64,000 bases of DNA from the NCBI GenBank assembly GCA_046593715.1, contig JBKJQW010000115.1:1-64000 (forward strand). The letters are read 5' to 3'. This DNA comes from Luteitalea sp046593715. GTDB taxonomy: Bacteria > Acidobacteriota > Vicinamibacteria > Vicinamibacterales > Vicinamibacteraceae. The translations under genes and the position numbers were made by a program. Under the pieces are notes generated by a model. The model made no database searches, was not told the DNA's origin, and worked only from the letters and a program-made list of their open reading frames with translations. This document shows positions 1 to 8,167 of the stretch, piece by piece (the stretch's first letter is position 1; each line of letters opens with the position of its first letter).

Positions 1-1299
1 ACCCTGTCGGCCGCCTTTTTCGACCAGCCGGCCCTGCAGCGCGAACTGGACCGCCTCGGCATCGCGGCGAGCACCCCGGAGCAACTGGCCGAGGTGCTGC
101 GCACCAATGCCTCGCTCGCCGCGCTCGGGTACACCAGCGCCATCGGTGTGGACCTCACGCCGGTGCGTGACCGGCTCACCGGTCGCCTCACCTGGACCGC
201 GCCGGGTCGCTTCCGGCCGCGGCTGGACATCGGCTCGACCTTGAACCGGGACGCGCGAGTCACGCGGACGAGCCGCTCCTCCGTGCACAGCGCGTCGGCT
301 ACTGTGCATGTACGACCGGGCACGGACGCTGCCCTGACCTGGTCGCTGGTGTGCCCGGACCGGCCGGCGGGCACGAGCCGGTGCCAACCGGCTCTGATGG
401 TGTCACTGCAGCAGCAGCTCGGGCGGATGGCCGGGCTGCTTGGCGGGCAGCGGTCTGGAGAGGTCTCCGGCGTCGTCTTCCGCGATGACCAGGGGCGTGG
501 CAGCTACCTGCCTGGGATGCCCGGGCTGGCCGGGTACGAGGTGATCCTCGACGGCGCGCACCGTAGCTTCACGTTCGGGGATGGCCGCTATGTGTTCCAC
601 GATGTGCGGCCGGGGCCGCATCGGGTCGAGGTCCAGCTGCCACCTGGCGGCACGGTCTATTTCACGACCCCGTCGCCGGTGGATGTGCGCCCCGGCCAGC
701 CGGCCAACTTCGGGATCGCCCTGACGCAGTCGCGACTTCGCGCGCGGGCCCGCACCGACATCGATCAGCCGCTGGCGGGTGTGGTGCTGCACGCCACTGA
801 CGGGATCCACACGCTCACCGCCACCACCGACGCCGATGGCGTGGCGCCATTCGTGGGCCTTGCGGAGGGCACCTACCAGGTGCACGTCGATGCGGGATCG
901 CTTCCAGTGGGTTACTACCTCCCCGATCCGGCCGCGCGTCAGGCACGCGTGATGCCGCGCCTGGTCGACATGCTGACCTTCGTCGTACACGCAGCCCGGA
1001 GCGTTGCGGGACGCGTGCAGATGTTTGACCGCACCCTGGGTACCTACGTGCCCGCGCCATCCACGCCGGTCACCCTGCAGCCCACCAGTCAACGCAGCAC
1101 CACCGATGGGCAGGGACGCTACGTCTTCCGCGGGTTGCCGGCGGGAACCTACACCGTCATCGCCGGCGCAGGTGGTCGAGCCGCGTCGGCCACCGTGGTG
1201 CTGCCATTCGGTCCGGCCGCGTTGAGCGGGGTTGACCTGAAGGTGGTGCGCGACGAGGCGGCGCCGGCCGTGGTGGCGACCAGCGCGCCAACGCCCTGA
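1..1299 (+). CDS. Secreted beta-sandwich repeat protein, 5' end outside the window
   Basis: The frame is open from base 1 and closes with TGA at 1297-1299, so this is the C-terminal part (432 codons) of a longer protein. Two segments look like carboxypeptidase-regulatory-like or SdrD-B-like domains. One starts at SGVVFRDDQGRG (around base 466) and contains the turn FGDGRYVFHDVRPG. The other is near the end, with the turn TDGQGRYVFRGLPAGTYTV. Between them lies a third, more diverged beta-rich segment. Such domains are usually extracellular adhesion or stalk modules. The extreme C-terminus is rich in Ala, Val and Pro and shows no sorting signal. The next gene downstream is a PEP-CTERM protein, so both may be surface proteins. 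The N-terminal function cannot be seen; a usher-like or large secreted protein is possible. Confidence 0.75.
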   Translation, partial: TLSAAFFDQPALQRELDRLGIAASTPEQLAEVLRTNASLAALGYTSAIGVDLTPVRDRLTGRLTWTAPGRFRPRLDIGSTLNRDARVTRTSRSSVHSASATVHVRPGTDAALTWSLVCPDRPAGTSRCQPALMVSLQQQLGRMAGLLGGQRSGEVSGVVFRDDQGRGSYLPGMPGLAGYEVILDGAHRSFTFGDGRYVFHDVRPGPHRVEVQLPPGGTVYFTTPSPVDVRPGQPANFGIALTQSRLRARARTDIDQPLAGVVLHATDGIHTLTATTDADGVAPFVGLAEGTYQVHVDAGSLPVGYYLPDPAARQARVMPRLVDMLTFVVHAARSVAGRVQMFDRTLGTYVPAPSTPVTLQPTSQRSTTDGQGRYVFRGLPAGTYTVIAGAGGRAASATVVLPFGPAALSGVDLKVVRDEAAPAVVATSAPTP

Positions 1300-1421
1300 C
1301 GGCCTCCAGGCGCTCCGCGACCCGTCCACTTGCACACCGGCACCTGTGCGGTCCGCGCTTCCCAGCCGTTGTTCGTACTGATGCTCGACGTTGTCCCGCC
1401 ATGCTCACGGAAGGAGTTCGT

Positions 1422-2288
1422 ATGATGCGAAGTACGCTCACGCGCCTGCACTTGCTTGATCGGTCGCGCGTGTCACGACAGCTGCTCGTCACCGGCCTGT
1501 GGGTGGCGATGGGAGTGGCCTCTGCGTCTCAGCTCGGGGCGGCGCCCCTTGTGTTTACCGACAGTGGCGCGACGCCCGCCGACATCGCCGACACCGTCGG
1601 CGCTTACAGGACCGCTCTCGGCATACTCAACCCCAATGTCGCAGGCAGCTTCGGCTCCGGCCGGCGCGAAATCAACTGGGATGGCGTGCCCGACGCGTTT
1701 GCCTCTCCCAATCCGCTACCGGCAAACATCTTCAACGCCAACTCGCCGCGCGGCGTGGTCTTCTCGACGCCAGGGACAGGGTTTCAGGTCAGCGCGAACG
1801 CCGCGGTCGCCGCAGTCAAATTTGGCAACATCGACGCGGTCAACTCGCTGGAATTCCAGACTTTCACCGCCCAGCGGCTCTTTACCGCCATTGACAGCAC
1901 CGTCACTGACGTCAGTTTCTTCATCCCCGGCAGCGCCACGCCGGCGGCCGTCCACGGGTTCGGCGCTGTCTTCACGGGAGTCGACGTCGCGGATGTCACA
2001 TCCATCCAGTACTTCGGGACCCGCGACCAGCTCCTGGCCACCGTCGACGTTCCGGCCGGGCGCGCGGGGTCCCTGTCGTTTGCCGGTCTCTGGTTCGACG
2101 ACACCACCCAGATCACGCGCGTGCGACTGACGTCAGGGCAGGTGCCGATCGGCGCCACCGGTGGCGATCGCGTAGTGATGGACGATTTCATCTACGCAGA
2201 GCCCCTCGAGGTCGTACCTGAGCCGGCGACGCTCTCGCTTCTTGGCGCCACTGTGCTCCTGCTTGGCGCACGTCGGCGGCGGGCGTAA
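1422..2288 (+). CDS. PEP-CTERM sorted exported protein
   Basis: The gene encodes 288 residues. I chose the ATG at 1422 because AAGGAG lies at 1411-1416, five bases upstream; an earlier in-frame ATG at 1401 lacks such a site. The N-terminus has a basic stretch and a hydrophobic segment ending near QLGAA, consistent with a signal peptide. The last 25 or so residues form a textbook PEP-CTERM tail: VPEPATLSLLG, a hydrophobic segment, then ARRRRA. Proteins with this tail are cut and anchored by an exosortase; no exosortase gene is in this window. The central region is beta-rich (VVFSTPGTGFQVSANAAVAA, MDDFIYAEP) and resembles exported proteins of unknown role, possibly a matrix component. The substrate or partner is unknown. 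Confidence 0.85.
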   Translation: MMRSTLTRLHLLDRSRVSRQLLVTGLWVAMGVASASQLGAAPLVFTDSGATPADIADTVGAYRTALGILNPNVAGSFGSGRREINWDGVPDAFASPNPLPANIFNANSPRGVVFSTPGTGFQVSANAAVAAVKFGNIDAVNSLEFQTFTAQRLFTAIDSTVTDVSFFIPGSATPAAVHGFGAVFTGVDVADVTSIQYFGTRDQLLATVDVPAGRAGSLSFAGLWFDDTTQITRVRLTSGQVPIGATGGDRVVMDDFIYAEPLEVVPEPATLSLLGATVLLLGARRRRA

Positions 2289-2400
2289 CACTCTGCAGCG
2301 TCCCCCACGCATGTAGAGGGGTGTCGCTCCAGCGGCGCCCCTCCCGTCCCCACCCAGATCGTGGAGCCACCCTGCGTCGCGAGCGCCGCGGCCGTGCGAC

Positions 2401-2877
2401 CTACCCGCGCCGTGCGGCCTCGATGGCGGCGATGTCGATCTTCTTCATCGTCATCATCGCCGCGAACGCCCGCTTGCCCTCGTCCCCCCCGGCGGCCAGC
2501 GCGCCGGTCAGCGCACGCGGCGTGATTTGCCAGGAGAGACCCCAGCGGTCCTTGCACCACCCACAGGCGCTTTCCTGCCCGCCGTTGCCGACGATGGCAT
2601 CCCAGAAGCGATCGGTCTCCGCCTGATCGTCGGTCGCCACCTGGAAGCTGAAGGCCTCGCTGTGGGTGAAGGCCGGCCCGCCGTTCAGGCCCAGGCACGG
2701 GGTGCCCAGTACGGTGAACTCCACCGTCAGGACGTCACCGACCTTGCCCCCCGGGTAGTCTCCTGGCGCCGAGTGCACGGCTGTGACCGCACTGTCGGGA
2801 AATGTCGCCGCGTAGAACTGCGCCGCCTCGTGCGCACCCGTGTCGAACCACAAACAGATCGTGTTCTTCGGCGTCAT
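2401..2877 (-). CDS. VOC-fold protein, PhnB/3-demethylubiquinone methyltransferase-like family
   Basis: The protein has 158 residues and begins MTPKNTICLWFDTGAHEAA, the usual opening of this glyoxalase/VOC subgroup. It continues with the family marks FYAATFPDS, GLNGGP, FWDAIVGNGGQES and GWCKDRWGLSWQITP. The ATG at 2877 sits nine bases after GGAG. An ATG six bases earlier (2883) is only three bases from GGAG and is a less likely start. The family is often annotated as PhnB or a DNA-binding demethylubiquinone methyltransferase, but no methyltransferase motif is present. The real substrate is unknown. It stands alone, with a 90-base gap to the sulfur operon upstream, and shows no clear link to that operon. 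Confidence 0.85.
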   Translation of the reverse strand: MTPKNTICLWFDTGAHEAAQFYAATFPDSAVTAVHSAPGDYPGGKVGDVLTVEFTVLGTPCLGLNGGPAFTHSEAFSFQVATDDQAETDRFWDAIVGNGGQESACGWCKDRWGLSWQITPRALTGALAAGGDEGKRAFAAMMTMKKIDIAAIEAARRG

Positions 2878-2967
2878 GCTCATGCGCTCCTGACGTGAGG
2901 CGTGGTGAGGTTCTGACATCAGGACCGACCGGGGCCTGGCAGTCCTTGTTCTCCTGCGTGCACCGCC

Positions 2968-4404
2968 TCACACGACCGTGATGCTCCCCCGCAGGGCAGG
3001 CGTCACGGTCTGCTGCGTGTGCACGTAGCGCACGAGAGCGTCGACGGCAGTGAGGCCGGCCGACCGGCGGTGGCTGCCCGCATCGGCAGGCACGGCCTGC
3101 TCGCCGAGAAAGGCCACGTCGATGCTTTCCGCGTCGCGCACTCGCGCGCCCTCGACGGTGAGCGACTGAATGCGATGACCAGCGGGATTCTCCAGCTTCA
3201 CGAGCAGCTCGACGCCACGGCACCGCTTCAGGTAGCCGCCGCGCTGCTGCCACGGGTCGCAGGCGAAGGTGGCCTCGATGTTGTTCTCCAACAATGTCCG
3301 CAGCTGCAGACCCGTCAACGTCACCACCGACACCGGAGGATTGGCCGGGACGATGTTCCAGAGGTCCCACTCGGAGAGCGGCCCGGGAGCAATCGGGGCG
3401 CCGTACCTCCAGCCATTCGAGAGCGCCACGCGCGTGCCTGCCGCTGTGGCCGTCGCATCCAGCAACAGGTTGTCCATCGTCGATTCGACCATCGAGTACC
3501 GATGCAGCGTGCAGGTCGTCTCGCCGACGACGGTGGCGCGCGCATCGGCGAATGGCCGCAGCGCCTCGTCCACGAGAGCGGACATCTCGGCATCGGGCTC
3601 GAGCGTGTCGTCCACCGGCACAAGGGCGTGTGACCACTCGGCGATGCCGTCGCCGCCGACTGTCAGGTCGAGGCGGCCGACAAACGATCCGTGCGCGCCA
3701 GACTGCATGATCAGCGTGGCGCCGATCACCACGGGTGCGTCGAGCCTGTTGTGCGTGTGGCCACTGAGAAGCACATCGATTCCAGGGACCGCCGACGCCA
3801 GCTTGCAGTCCTGGGGAAAGCCCAGGTGCGAGAGGACGACGATGACGTCCACCTGCTGATCGCGTCGCAGGGTCGGGATGAGTGCGCGAAGCTCGTCGTC
3901 GCCGATCGTCATCTCGAGCCCCGCGCGCTGGTCATCGGGCAGGTGATGTGGCGCGAGGATCGCGGCCAGGCCGATGATGCCGACCCGAAGGCCACCACGT
4001 TCGACGACGGTGAAGGGTGGCAGCTTCAGCGACGATCCGCGGTGATGGTAGTTGGCTGCGAGTATCGGGTACGTGAGTTGCGCCGCAATCTCGGCTACGC
4101 GCGGCAACCCATACGCAAACTCCCAGTGCGCGGTCATGCCGTCCAGGGCGAGTGCCTGCATCGGGGCAATCACGGCCTCACCGCGCGTGTGGACGGCCGC
4201 CATCGTGCCGTGGAAGGTATCGCCGTTGTCGAGCGCGATGACCTGGCCCGCGCGCTCATCGCGCACCGCGCGAAAGAGCGTGGCGACCCGTGAGAGCCCA
4301 CCGCCAGAGCGCAGGTCGGCGTCATGGCCGAGGGCGAACATCTCGGGATGCGGCGCGAGATAGCCGTGCAGGTCGTTGACCTGCAGGAGGGTGAGGTGGT
4401 TCAC
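2968..4404 (-). CDS. SoxB-like metallophosphatase of the 5'-nucleotidase superfamily
   Basis: The protein has 478 residues and a GTG start. The N-terminal calcineurin-like domain shows NDLHG (residues 10-14), DNGDTFHG (59-66), LSHLGF (191-196) and SGHTHN (214-219). The C-terminal half is a 5'-nucleotidase C-terminal domain (NGWRYGAPIAPGPLSEWDLWN). Classical 5'-nucleotidases carry GNHEFDYG at the fourth metal site. Here the motif is TAHWEFAYG (91-99), which matches the GHWEF motif of SoxB thiosulfohydrolases, and the GGYLKRC segment also fits SoxB. Unlike SoxB there is no signal peptide, and the protein is shorter than SoxB. It is the last gene of the sulfur operon and begins seven bases after the thioredoxin stop. 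A sulfur-ester or persulfide hydrolase is plausible. An ordinary cytosolic nucleotidase cannot be excluded. Confidence 0.8.
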   Translation of the reverse strand: MNHLTLLQVNDLHGYLAPHPEMFALGHDADLRSGGGLSRVATLFRAVRDERAGQVIALDNGDTFHGTMAAVHTRGEAVIAPMQALALDGMTAHWEFAYGLPRVAEIAAQLTYPILAANYHHRGSSLKLPPFTVVERGGLRVGIIGLAAILAPHHLPDDQRAGLEMTIGDDELRALIPTLRRDQQVDVIVVLSHLGFPQDCKLASAVPGIDVLLSGHTHNRLDAPVVIGATLIMQSGAHGSFVGRLDLTVGGDGIAEWSHALVPVDDTLEPDAEMSALVDEALRPFADARATVVGETTCTLHRYSMVESTMDNLLLDATATAAGTRVALSNGWRYGAPIAPGPLSEWDLWNIVPANPPVSVVTLTGLQLRTLLENNIEATFACDPWQQRGGYLKRCRGVELLVKLENPAGHRIQSLTVEGARVRDAESIDVAFLGEQAVPADAGSHRRSAGLTAVDALVRYVHTQQTVTPALRGSITVV

Positions 4405-4411
4405 GAGGCTC

Positions 4412-4957
4412 TCACTCGCCGCCAGCGGCGTGGGGCGCGTTGTTCTTCAGAAACTGCTTCATGTCGGACGCACTCAGATAGCTGCCGCGGCGGATCACGC
4501 GGCCCCTGGCATCGAGCACCAGCACGGTGGGGATGCCGTTGACGCGGTACTGCTCGGCCACGGTGCCGTCCCGATCGACGTCGATGAGCAGCGGTACATA
4601 GGACTGCGACACCACAGCCGCCACGGCACGGTCTGGCCACACGTCATGCTTCATGACGATGCAGGGAGGGCACCAGTCGGCGCTGAAGTCGACCAGCACG
4701 GGCTTCTGCGTGCGCTGCGCCTCGACCAGTGCCGAGGCCAGATCGGTGCGCCATTGAATCGACGTCGGCGGTGCAGAGACGCCGGCAGCGCGGTAATACG
4801 TACCCTTCAACATCGGCCACTGCACCGCCACGACGAGCGCCACGACGACAGCCCAGATGAAGCGCTCGCGTGCGCTCGCCCACGCTCGCAGACGCGCCGC
4901 CGCCCCGGGAGGTCCGGTCAATGGGGCAGGCGCGATTGCAGCGCGCCATACAGCCAT
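4412..4957 (-). CDS. Membrane-anchored thioredoxin-family protein (WCPPC)
   Basis: With the ATG at 4957 the protein has 181 residues. One hydrophobic segment (FIWAVVVALVVAV, about residues 34-46) is followed by a thioredoxin fold with active site ADWCPPC (cysteines at about 96 and 99) and the cis-proline loop NGIPT. The sequence around the active site is closest to the DsbD-gamma and thioredoxin-like group. Topology suggests the catalytic domain faces the periplasm. The ATG lies inside the upstream permease gene. A TTG at 4921 that overlaps the permease stop as TTGA is an alternative start giving a shorter tail before the membrane segment. In this operon it probably reduces a disulfide or persulfide on a partner such as the permease or the SoxB-like enzyme; that role is inferred from position only. 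Confidence 0.85.
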   Translation of the reverse strand: MAVWRAAIAPAPLTGPPGAAARLRAWASARERFIWAVVVALVVAVQWPMLKGTYYRAAGVSAPPTSIQWRTDLASALVEAQRTQKPVLVDFSADWCPPCIVMKHDVWPDRAVAAVVSQSYVPLLIDVDRDGTVAEQYRVNGIPTVLVLDARGRVIRRGSYLSASDMKQFLKNNAPHAAGGE

Positions 4958-5418
4958 GTGCCAGCCAGCGCGCTGAGCAGGGCGACCGTCATCGAGGTCA
5001 CGCCGGCGCCGAGCAAGGCAAAGATCGGACCCGGGCATGCGCCGAGCAGACCCCACCCCAGACCGAACAGCGTGCCGCCCAGCCAGTAACGGGCGCCGCG
5101 CGGGGTCATGTCTTTCTGCGGAATGGCGATGACCTTGCCGTCCCAGCTGCGAACGTCGAGCCGTCGCAGGAGCTGCATGCCGAGAGTCGCGACAGCCAGG
5201 GCGCTGGCAATCACCAGGTACATGTGCGCGGACTGAAATCGGAACATCTCCTGGATGCGGTACCAGGAGAGCACTTCGGACTTCACGAAGACGATGCCCA
5301 GCAGCACCCCCACCGCGACGTACGCGACGTGGGCGAGCAGGGTCGGGCCGTCACCCGGGCGCGGCGCAGCGTCGAGCGACGGAGCGATGGGTCTTGGCAG
5401 GGACTGACGTCGAGTCAT
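4918..5418 (-). CDS. YeeE/YedE-type permease half (DUF6691-like)
   Basis: This is a 166-residue membrane protein with about four hydrophobic segments: VAYVAVGVLLGIVFV, LVIASALAVATLG, GTLFGLGWGLLGACPGP and VALLSALAGTWLYG. The GLLGACPGP motif is the conserved cysteine signature of the YeeE/YedE family, whose full-length members (TsuA) take up thiosulfate. This gene and the preceding one each encode about half of such a transporter, an arrangement also known as PmpA/PmpB next to persulfide dioxygenase genes. The start lies eight bases after the stop of the partner half, which suggests coupled translation. The N-terminal 25 residues are proline-rich and likely cytosolic. The transported sulfur species cannot be told from sequence. 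Confidence 0.85.
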   Translation of the reverse strand: MTRRQSLPRPIAPSLDAAPRPGDGPTLLAHVAYVAVGVLLGIVFVKSEVLSWYRIQEMFRFQSAHMYLVIASALAVATLGMQLLRRLDVRSWDGKVIAIPQKDMTPRGARYWLGGTLFGLGWGLLGACPGPIFALLGAGVTSMTVALLSALAGTWLYGALQSRLPH

Positions 5419-5425
5419 GGTGAGC

Positions 5426-5989
5426 TCAGAACACGAGCGGCATGATGACGTGCGTCATCAGCAGCCCGCCGACAAAGAAGCCGAGGACGGCAATCAACGA
5501 TGGCAACTGGAACGCCGCGAGCCCGGAGATGGCGTGGCCCGAGGTGCAGCCGCCAGCCCAGCGGGACCCGAACCCCACCAGGAATCCGCCTGCGCCGAGG
5601 GTCAGCCAGCCTTTGGCTGACGCCAGCGCCTGCCACCCCATGAGTTCCTGCGGCACCAGCCCCGAGAGGTCAGCAAGGCCAAGGGCGCGCAGATCCTGCT
5701 GGGTAGCCGCCGAGATGTCGACGGTGTAGCCGGCAGGCAACAACACGCTGGCGGCGATGAAACCGCCCAGCAGGATGCCGGCCGCAAAGAGCAGGTTCCA
5801 CCCGCCGTCGCGCTTCCAGTCGTACTGGAACAACGGGATGCCGCTCGGCACCACGGCGGCGCACAGGTGTCGGAGGTTGGACGAGACGCCGAACGACTTG
5901 CCGCCAATCAGCAGCAACAGCGGAACCATCAACCCGATGAGTGGCCCGGCCACGTACCACGGCCACGGCTCCTGCCACAGACTCGTCAT
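5426..5989 (-). CDS. YeeE/YedE-type permease half with GGCTSGH motif
   Basis: The protein has 187 residues with four or more membrane segments, including AGPLIGLMVPLLLLIG, LLFAAGILLGGFIAASVLL and LIAVLGFFVGGLLMTHV. The signature FGSRWAGGCTSGHAISGL near residues 140-157 is the most conserved block of YeeE/YedE sulfur transporters; its cysteine handles thiosulfate in TsuA-type proteins. It pairs with the half-permease encoded just downstream. A GGAGAGG sequence stands roughly eleven bases before the ATG at 5989. A long hairpin (6031-6067) separates it from the micropeptide gene upstream, so its expression may be set apart from the dioxygenase gene at the start of the operon. Confidence 0.88.
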   Translation of the reverse strand: MTSLWQEPWPWYVAGPLIGLMVPLLLLIGGKSFGVSSNLRHLCAAVVPSGIPLFQYDWKRDGGWNLLFAAGILLGGFIAASVLLPAGYTVDISAATQQDLRALGLADLSGLVPQELMGWQALASAKGWLTLGAGGFLVGFGSRWAGGCTSGHAISGLAAFQLPSLIAVLGFFVGGLLMTHVIMPLVF

Positions 5990-6030
5990 GGTTGCTCAAC
6001 CTCTCCGCGATCTTTGTTCACCGGCGGCGT

Positions 6031-6067
6031 GGTGCCACATGCCCGCGTCCCGCGCGGGCCTGGCACC
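6031..6067. other. Strong intercistronic hairpin in the sulfur operon
   Basis: GGTGCCA (6031-6037) pairs with TGGCACC (6061-6067), and inside it GCCCGCG (6041-6047) pairs with CGCGGGC (6053-6059) around a five-base loop. That makes 14 paired bases with only a small internal bulge (3 bases against 1). No T-run follows on either strand, so it is not a standard intrinsic terminator. It begins three bases after the micropeptide stop and ends about 40 bases before the permease start. It could protect the upstream mRNA from decay, cause partial termination or carry a control signal. Confidence 0.7.
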
Positions 6068-6069
6068 GC

Positions 6070-6150
6070 TCACGTCGGCACCCCGAGTCGCGGCAGCACG
6101 AACCACTGCAGCGCAACCCACACCAGAAGGACGATCAGTGCAGTCTCCAT
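6070..6150 (-). CDS. 26-residue membrane micropeptide in the sulfur operon
   Basis: This short gene was found by reading the gap between the dioxygenase and permease genes. It starts with ATG at 6150, five bases after a GGAG, which is one of the best ribosome sites in the operon, and ends with TGA at 6070-6072. The peptide is METALIVLLVWVALQWF followed by VLPRLGVPT: one hydrophobic helix of about 17 residues and a short basic tail. It begins nine bases after the dioxygenase stop, which suggests it is translated with that gene. I do not recognise the family. A small subunit or regulator of the YeeE-type permease is a reasonable guess, by analogy with other single-helix transporter subunits. 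Confidence 0.65.
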   Translation of the reverse strand: METALIVLLVWVALQWFVLPRLGVPT

Positions 6151-6159
6151 CGCATCTCC

Positions 6160-7596
6160 TCAGGAACGTGTCGTGTCGAAGCCCGCATCCTGCCAGGCCT
6201 TCATCCCACCGGTCAGATTGGTGATGTCCCGCAGCCCCGCGCGCTCGAGCACACTGGCCGCGATCGTGGACCGGTAACCGCTGCCGCACATCACGACCAG
6301 TGGCCGGCCGCGCGGTACCTCGTCGATGCGGTCGGGCAGATGTCCACCCATGATGTGCACGGCCCCCGGCAGGTGGCCCTCGCGCCACTCGTCATCGGTG
6401 CGCACGTCCAGCACGTGCGTGCCCTGGCCAGCGGCAAGCTGCTGGTGCAGTTGCTCTGGTGAGATCTGTGCCGTGTGCGAGACCGGCAGTCCCGCGTCAA
6501 TCCAGGCGGGCATGCCGCCAGCCAGCCACCCCCGCACATCGTCGAGCCCCACGCGGATCAGCGCCCGCACGGCGTCTTCCATGCCGCCGCCGTCGTCGCC
6601 GATGAGCAGGAGCGGCGTGTCGTAGGGGACTACCCATGCGGCCCACATCGAGAGCTTCCCGGGTCCGATGCCGAAAGCCTCAGGCACATGGCCCGCACCG
6701 AAGGCCGTTTGGCCGCGCAGGTCGATGACCAGATGGCCGGCCTGGAGCTTGCCGTCAAACTCCTGGACGTCGAGTGCTCGCAGTCCCGGCAGCTGCTCGA
6801 GGAGGGGCGGTCCATCGGCGTTGACCCGCTTCATCCTCCGGTAGTACGGAGGGAAAGGGGGTGCGTTGCCGAGGACCTGCTGGACAAATGCCTCGCGCGA
6901 CAGCTCTGACGCCAGGTACCGGTTGCGCGCGCGCTCCTGACCCAGCGTCGTGGTAGGAGACTGTCCCATGCCCGCCCCGCACATCGACCCTGCGCCGTGT
7001 CCCGGGTAGATCGGGAGCGCGTCGTGGAAGGACGACAGGCTCTGAACGCTGTCGTAGAGCTGACTGGCGAGCGCAGCGCTCTCCTCCTCGCCCAGGAGAT
7101 CGGGGCGGCCAACGGAGTTCACGAACAGGAAGTCGCCGCTGAGCAGGGCGGCCGGTCGTGGGCTGCCGTGCTCGAACACCAGAAAGCTGAGATGCTCGGG
7201 CGTATGACCGGGGGTGTGCAACGCCTCGAGTTCGATAGTCCCTACGGTCACGCGCTGGCCGTGTGCCAGGTCGCGATGCGGGTGGGTGACCTCGAACGTC
7301 TCGCCCCGGTCGTGACCCGAGACCAGCAGGGGCGCACCGGTCCGCGCGGCCAACGCCCGGGCACCCGAGGCGAAATCCGCGTGGATGTGCGTCTCGAGCA
7401 CGGCGACGATGCGAAGGCCGTGCCGCTGCGACCAGTCGAGGTAGACGTCGATATCCCGTCGGGGATCGACAATGGCCACCTCGGCGGCGTCGCCGTCGCC
7501 GACGATGTAGGAGTACTGGGCCAGTCCTTCGTCTTCAATCCGTTCCAACAGCAGCACAGGTCCTCGCTTTCGCCGACGCATCGGCCCTCTACTCAT
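6160..7596 (-). CDS. CstB-like persulfide dioxygenase with pseudo-rhodanese and rhodanese domains
   Basis: With the ATG at 7596 the protein has 478 residues. Residues 15-260 form a metallo-beta-lactamase domain with THIHADF (69-75), HTPGHTPEH (127-135) and SGDFLF (153-158), the iron-site pattern of persulfide dioxygenases. A first rhodanese-like domain follows (about 270-355) but has GDDGGG where the active cysteine loop should be, so it is probably inactive. The C-terminal rhodanese domain (about 375-475) carries a complete loop CGSGYRS with Cys437. The order dioxygenase, dead rhodanese, live rhodanese is that of staphylococcal CstB, which turns low-molecular-weight persulfides and oxygen into thiosulfate. 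It is the first gene of the operon. A second ATG at 7581 is possible, but a GAGG at suitable distance favours 7596. Confidence 0.88.
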   Translation of the reverse strand: MSRGPMRRRKRGPVLLLERIEDEGLAQYSYIVGDGDAAEVAIVDPRRDIDVYLDWSQRHGLRIVAVLETHIHADFASGARALAARTGAPLLVSGHDRGETFEVTHPHRDLAHGQRVTVGTIELEALHTPGHTPEHLSFLVFEHGSPRPAALLSGDFLFVNSVGRPDLLGEEESAALASQLYDSVQSLSSFHDALPIYPGHGAGSMCGAGMGQSPTTTLGQERARNRYLASELSREAFVQQVLGNAPPFPPYYRRMKRVNADGPPLLEQLPGLRALDVQEFDGKLQAGHLVIDLRGQTAFGAGHVPEAFGIGPGKLSMWAAWVVPYDTPLLLIGDDGGGMEDAVRALIRVGLDDVRGWLAGGMPAWIDAGLPVSHTAQISPEQLHQQLAAGQGTHVLDVRTDDEWREGHLPGAVHIMGGHLPDRIDEVPRGRPLVVMCGSGYRSTIAASVLERAGLRDITNLTGGMKAWQDAGFDTTRS

Positions 7597-7604
7597 CTTG
7601 CCGT

Positions 7605-7639
7605 GCCTCTGGCGAGGCTGCAAGCTGCAGAGGCCAGAG
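7605..7639. promoter_or_regulatory. Inverted repeats in the divergent gap between the dioxygenase and FKBP genes
   Basis: Two overlapping inverted repeats lie just upstream of the persulfide dioxygenase gene. GCCTCTG (7605-7611) pairs with CAGAGGC (7628-7634), and CTCTGGC (7607-7613) pairs with GCCAGAG (7633-7639). They could be an operator for a sulfur-responsive repressor or an untranslated hairpin. No repressor gene is next to the operon. The evidence is symmetry and position only. Confidence 0.3.
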
Positions 7640-7720
7640 CGCATCGATGCCAGGAGGCCGCCGGATTGCCACTGGTGGTACTTTGCTCGGGTCTATTTTT
7701 CGCCTGAGGAGACACGTCCG

Positions 7721-8089
<369 letters not shown>

Positions 8090-8167
8090 CGACACGGTGT
8101 GCGGGAAGTCGCGCGCCGCCGACGGCGTGACTCCGTCGGCGTCGATCGACGGCCGGAGCAAGGGCAC

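Noticed and set aside
7660..7700. TTGCCA and TCTATT as a promoter for the FKBP gene
   Set aside because: The spacing between TTGCCA (7666-7671) and TATTTT (7694-7699) is 22 bases, too long for a standard promoter.
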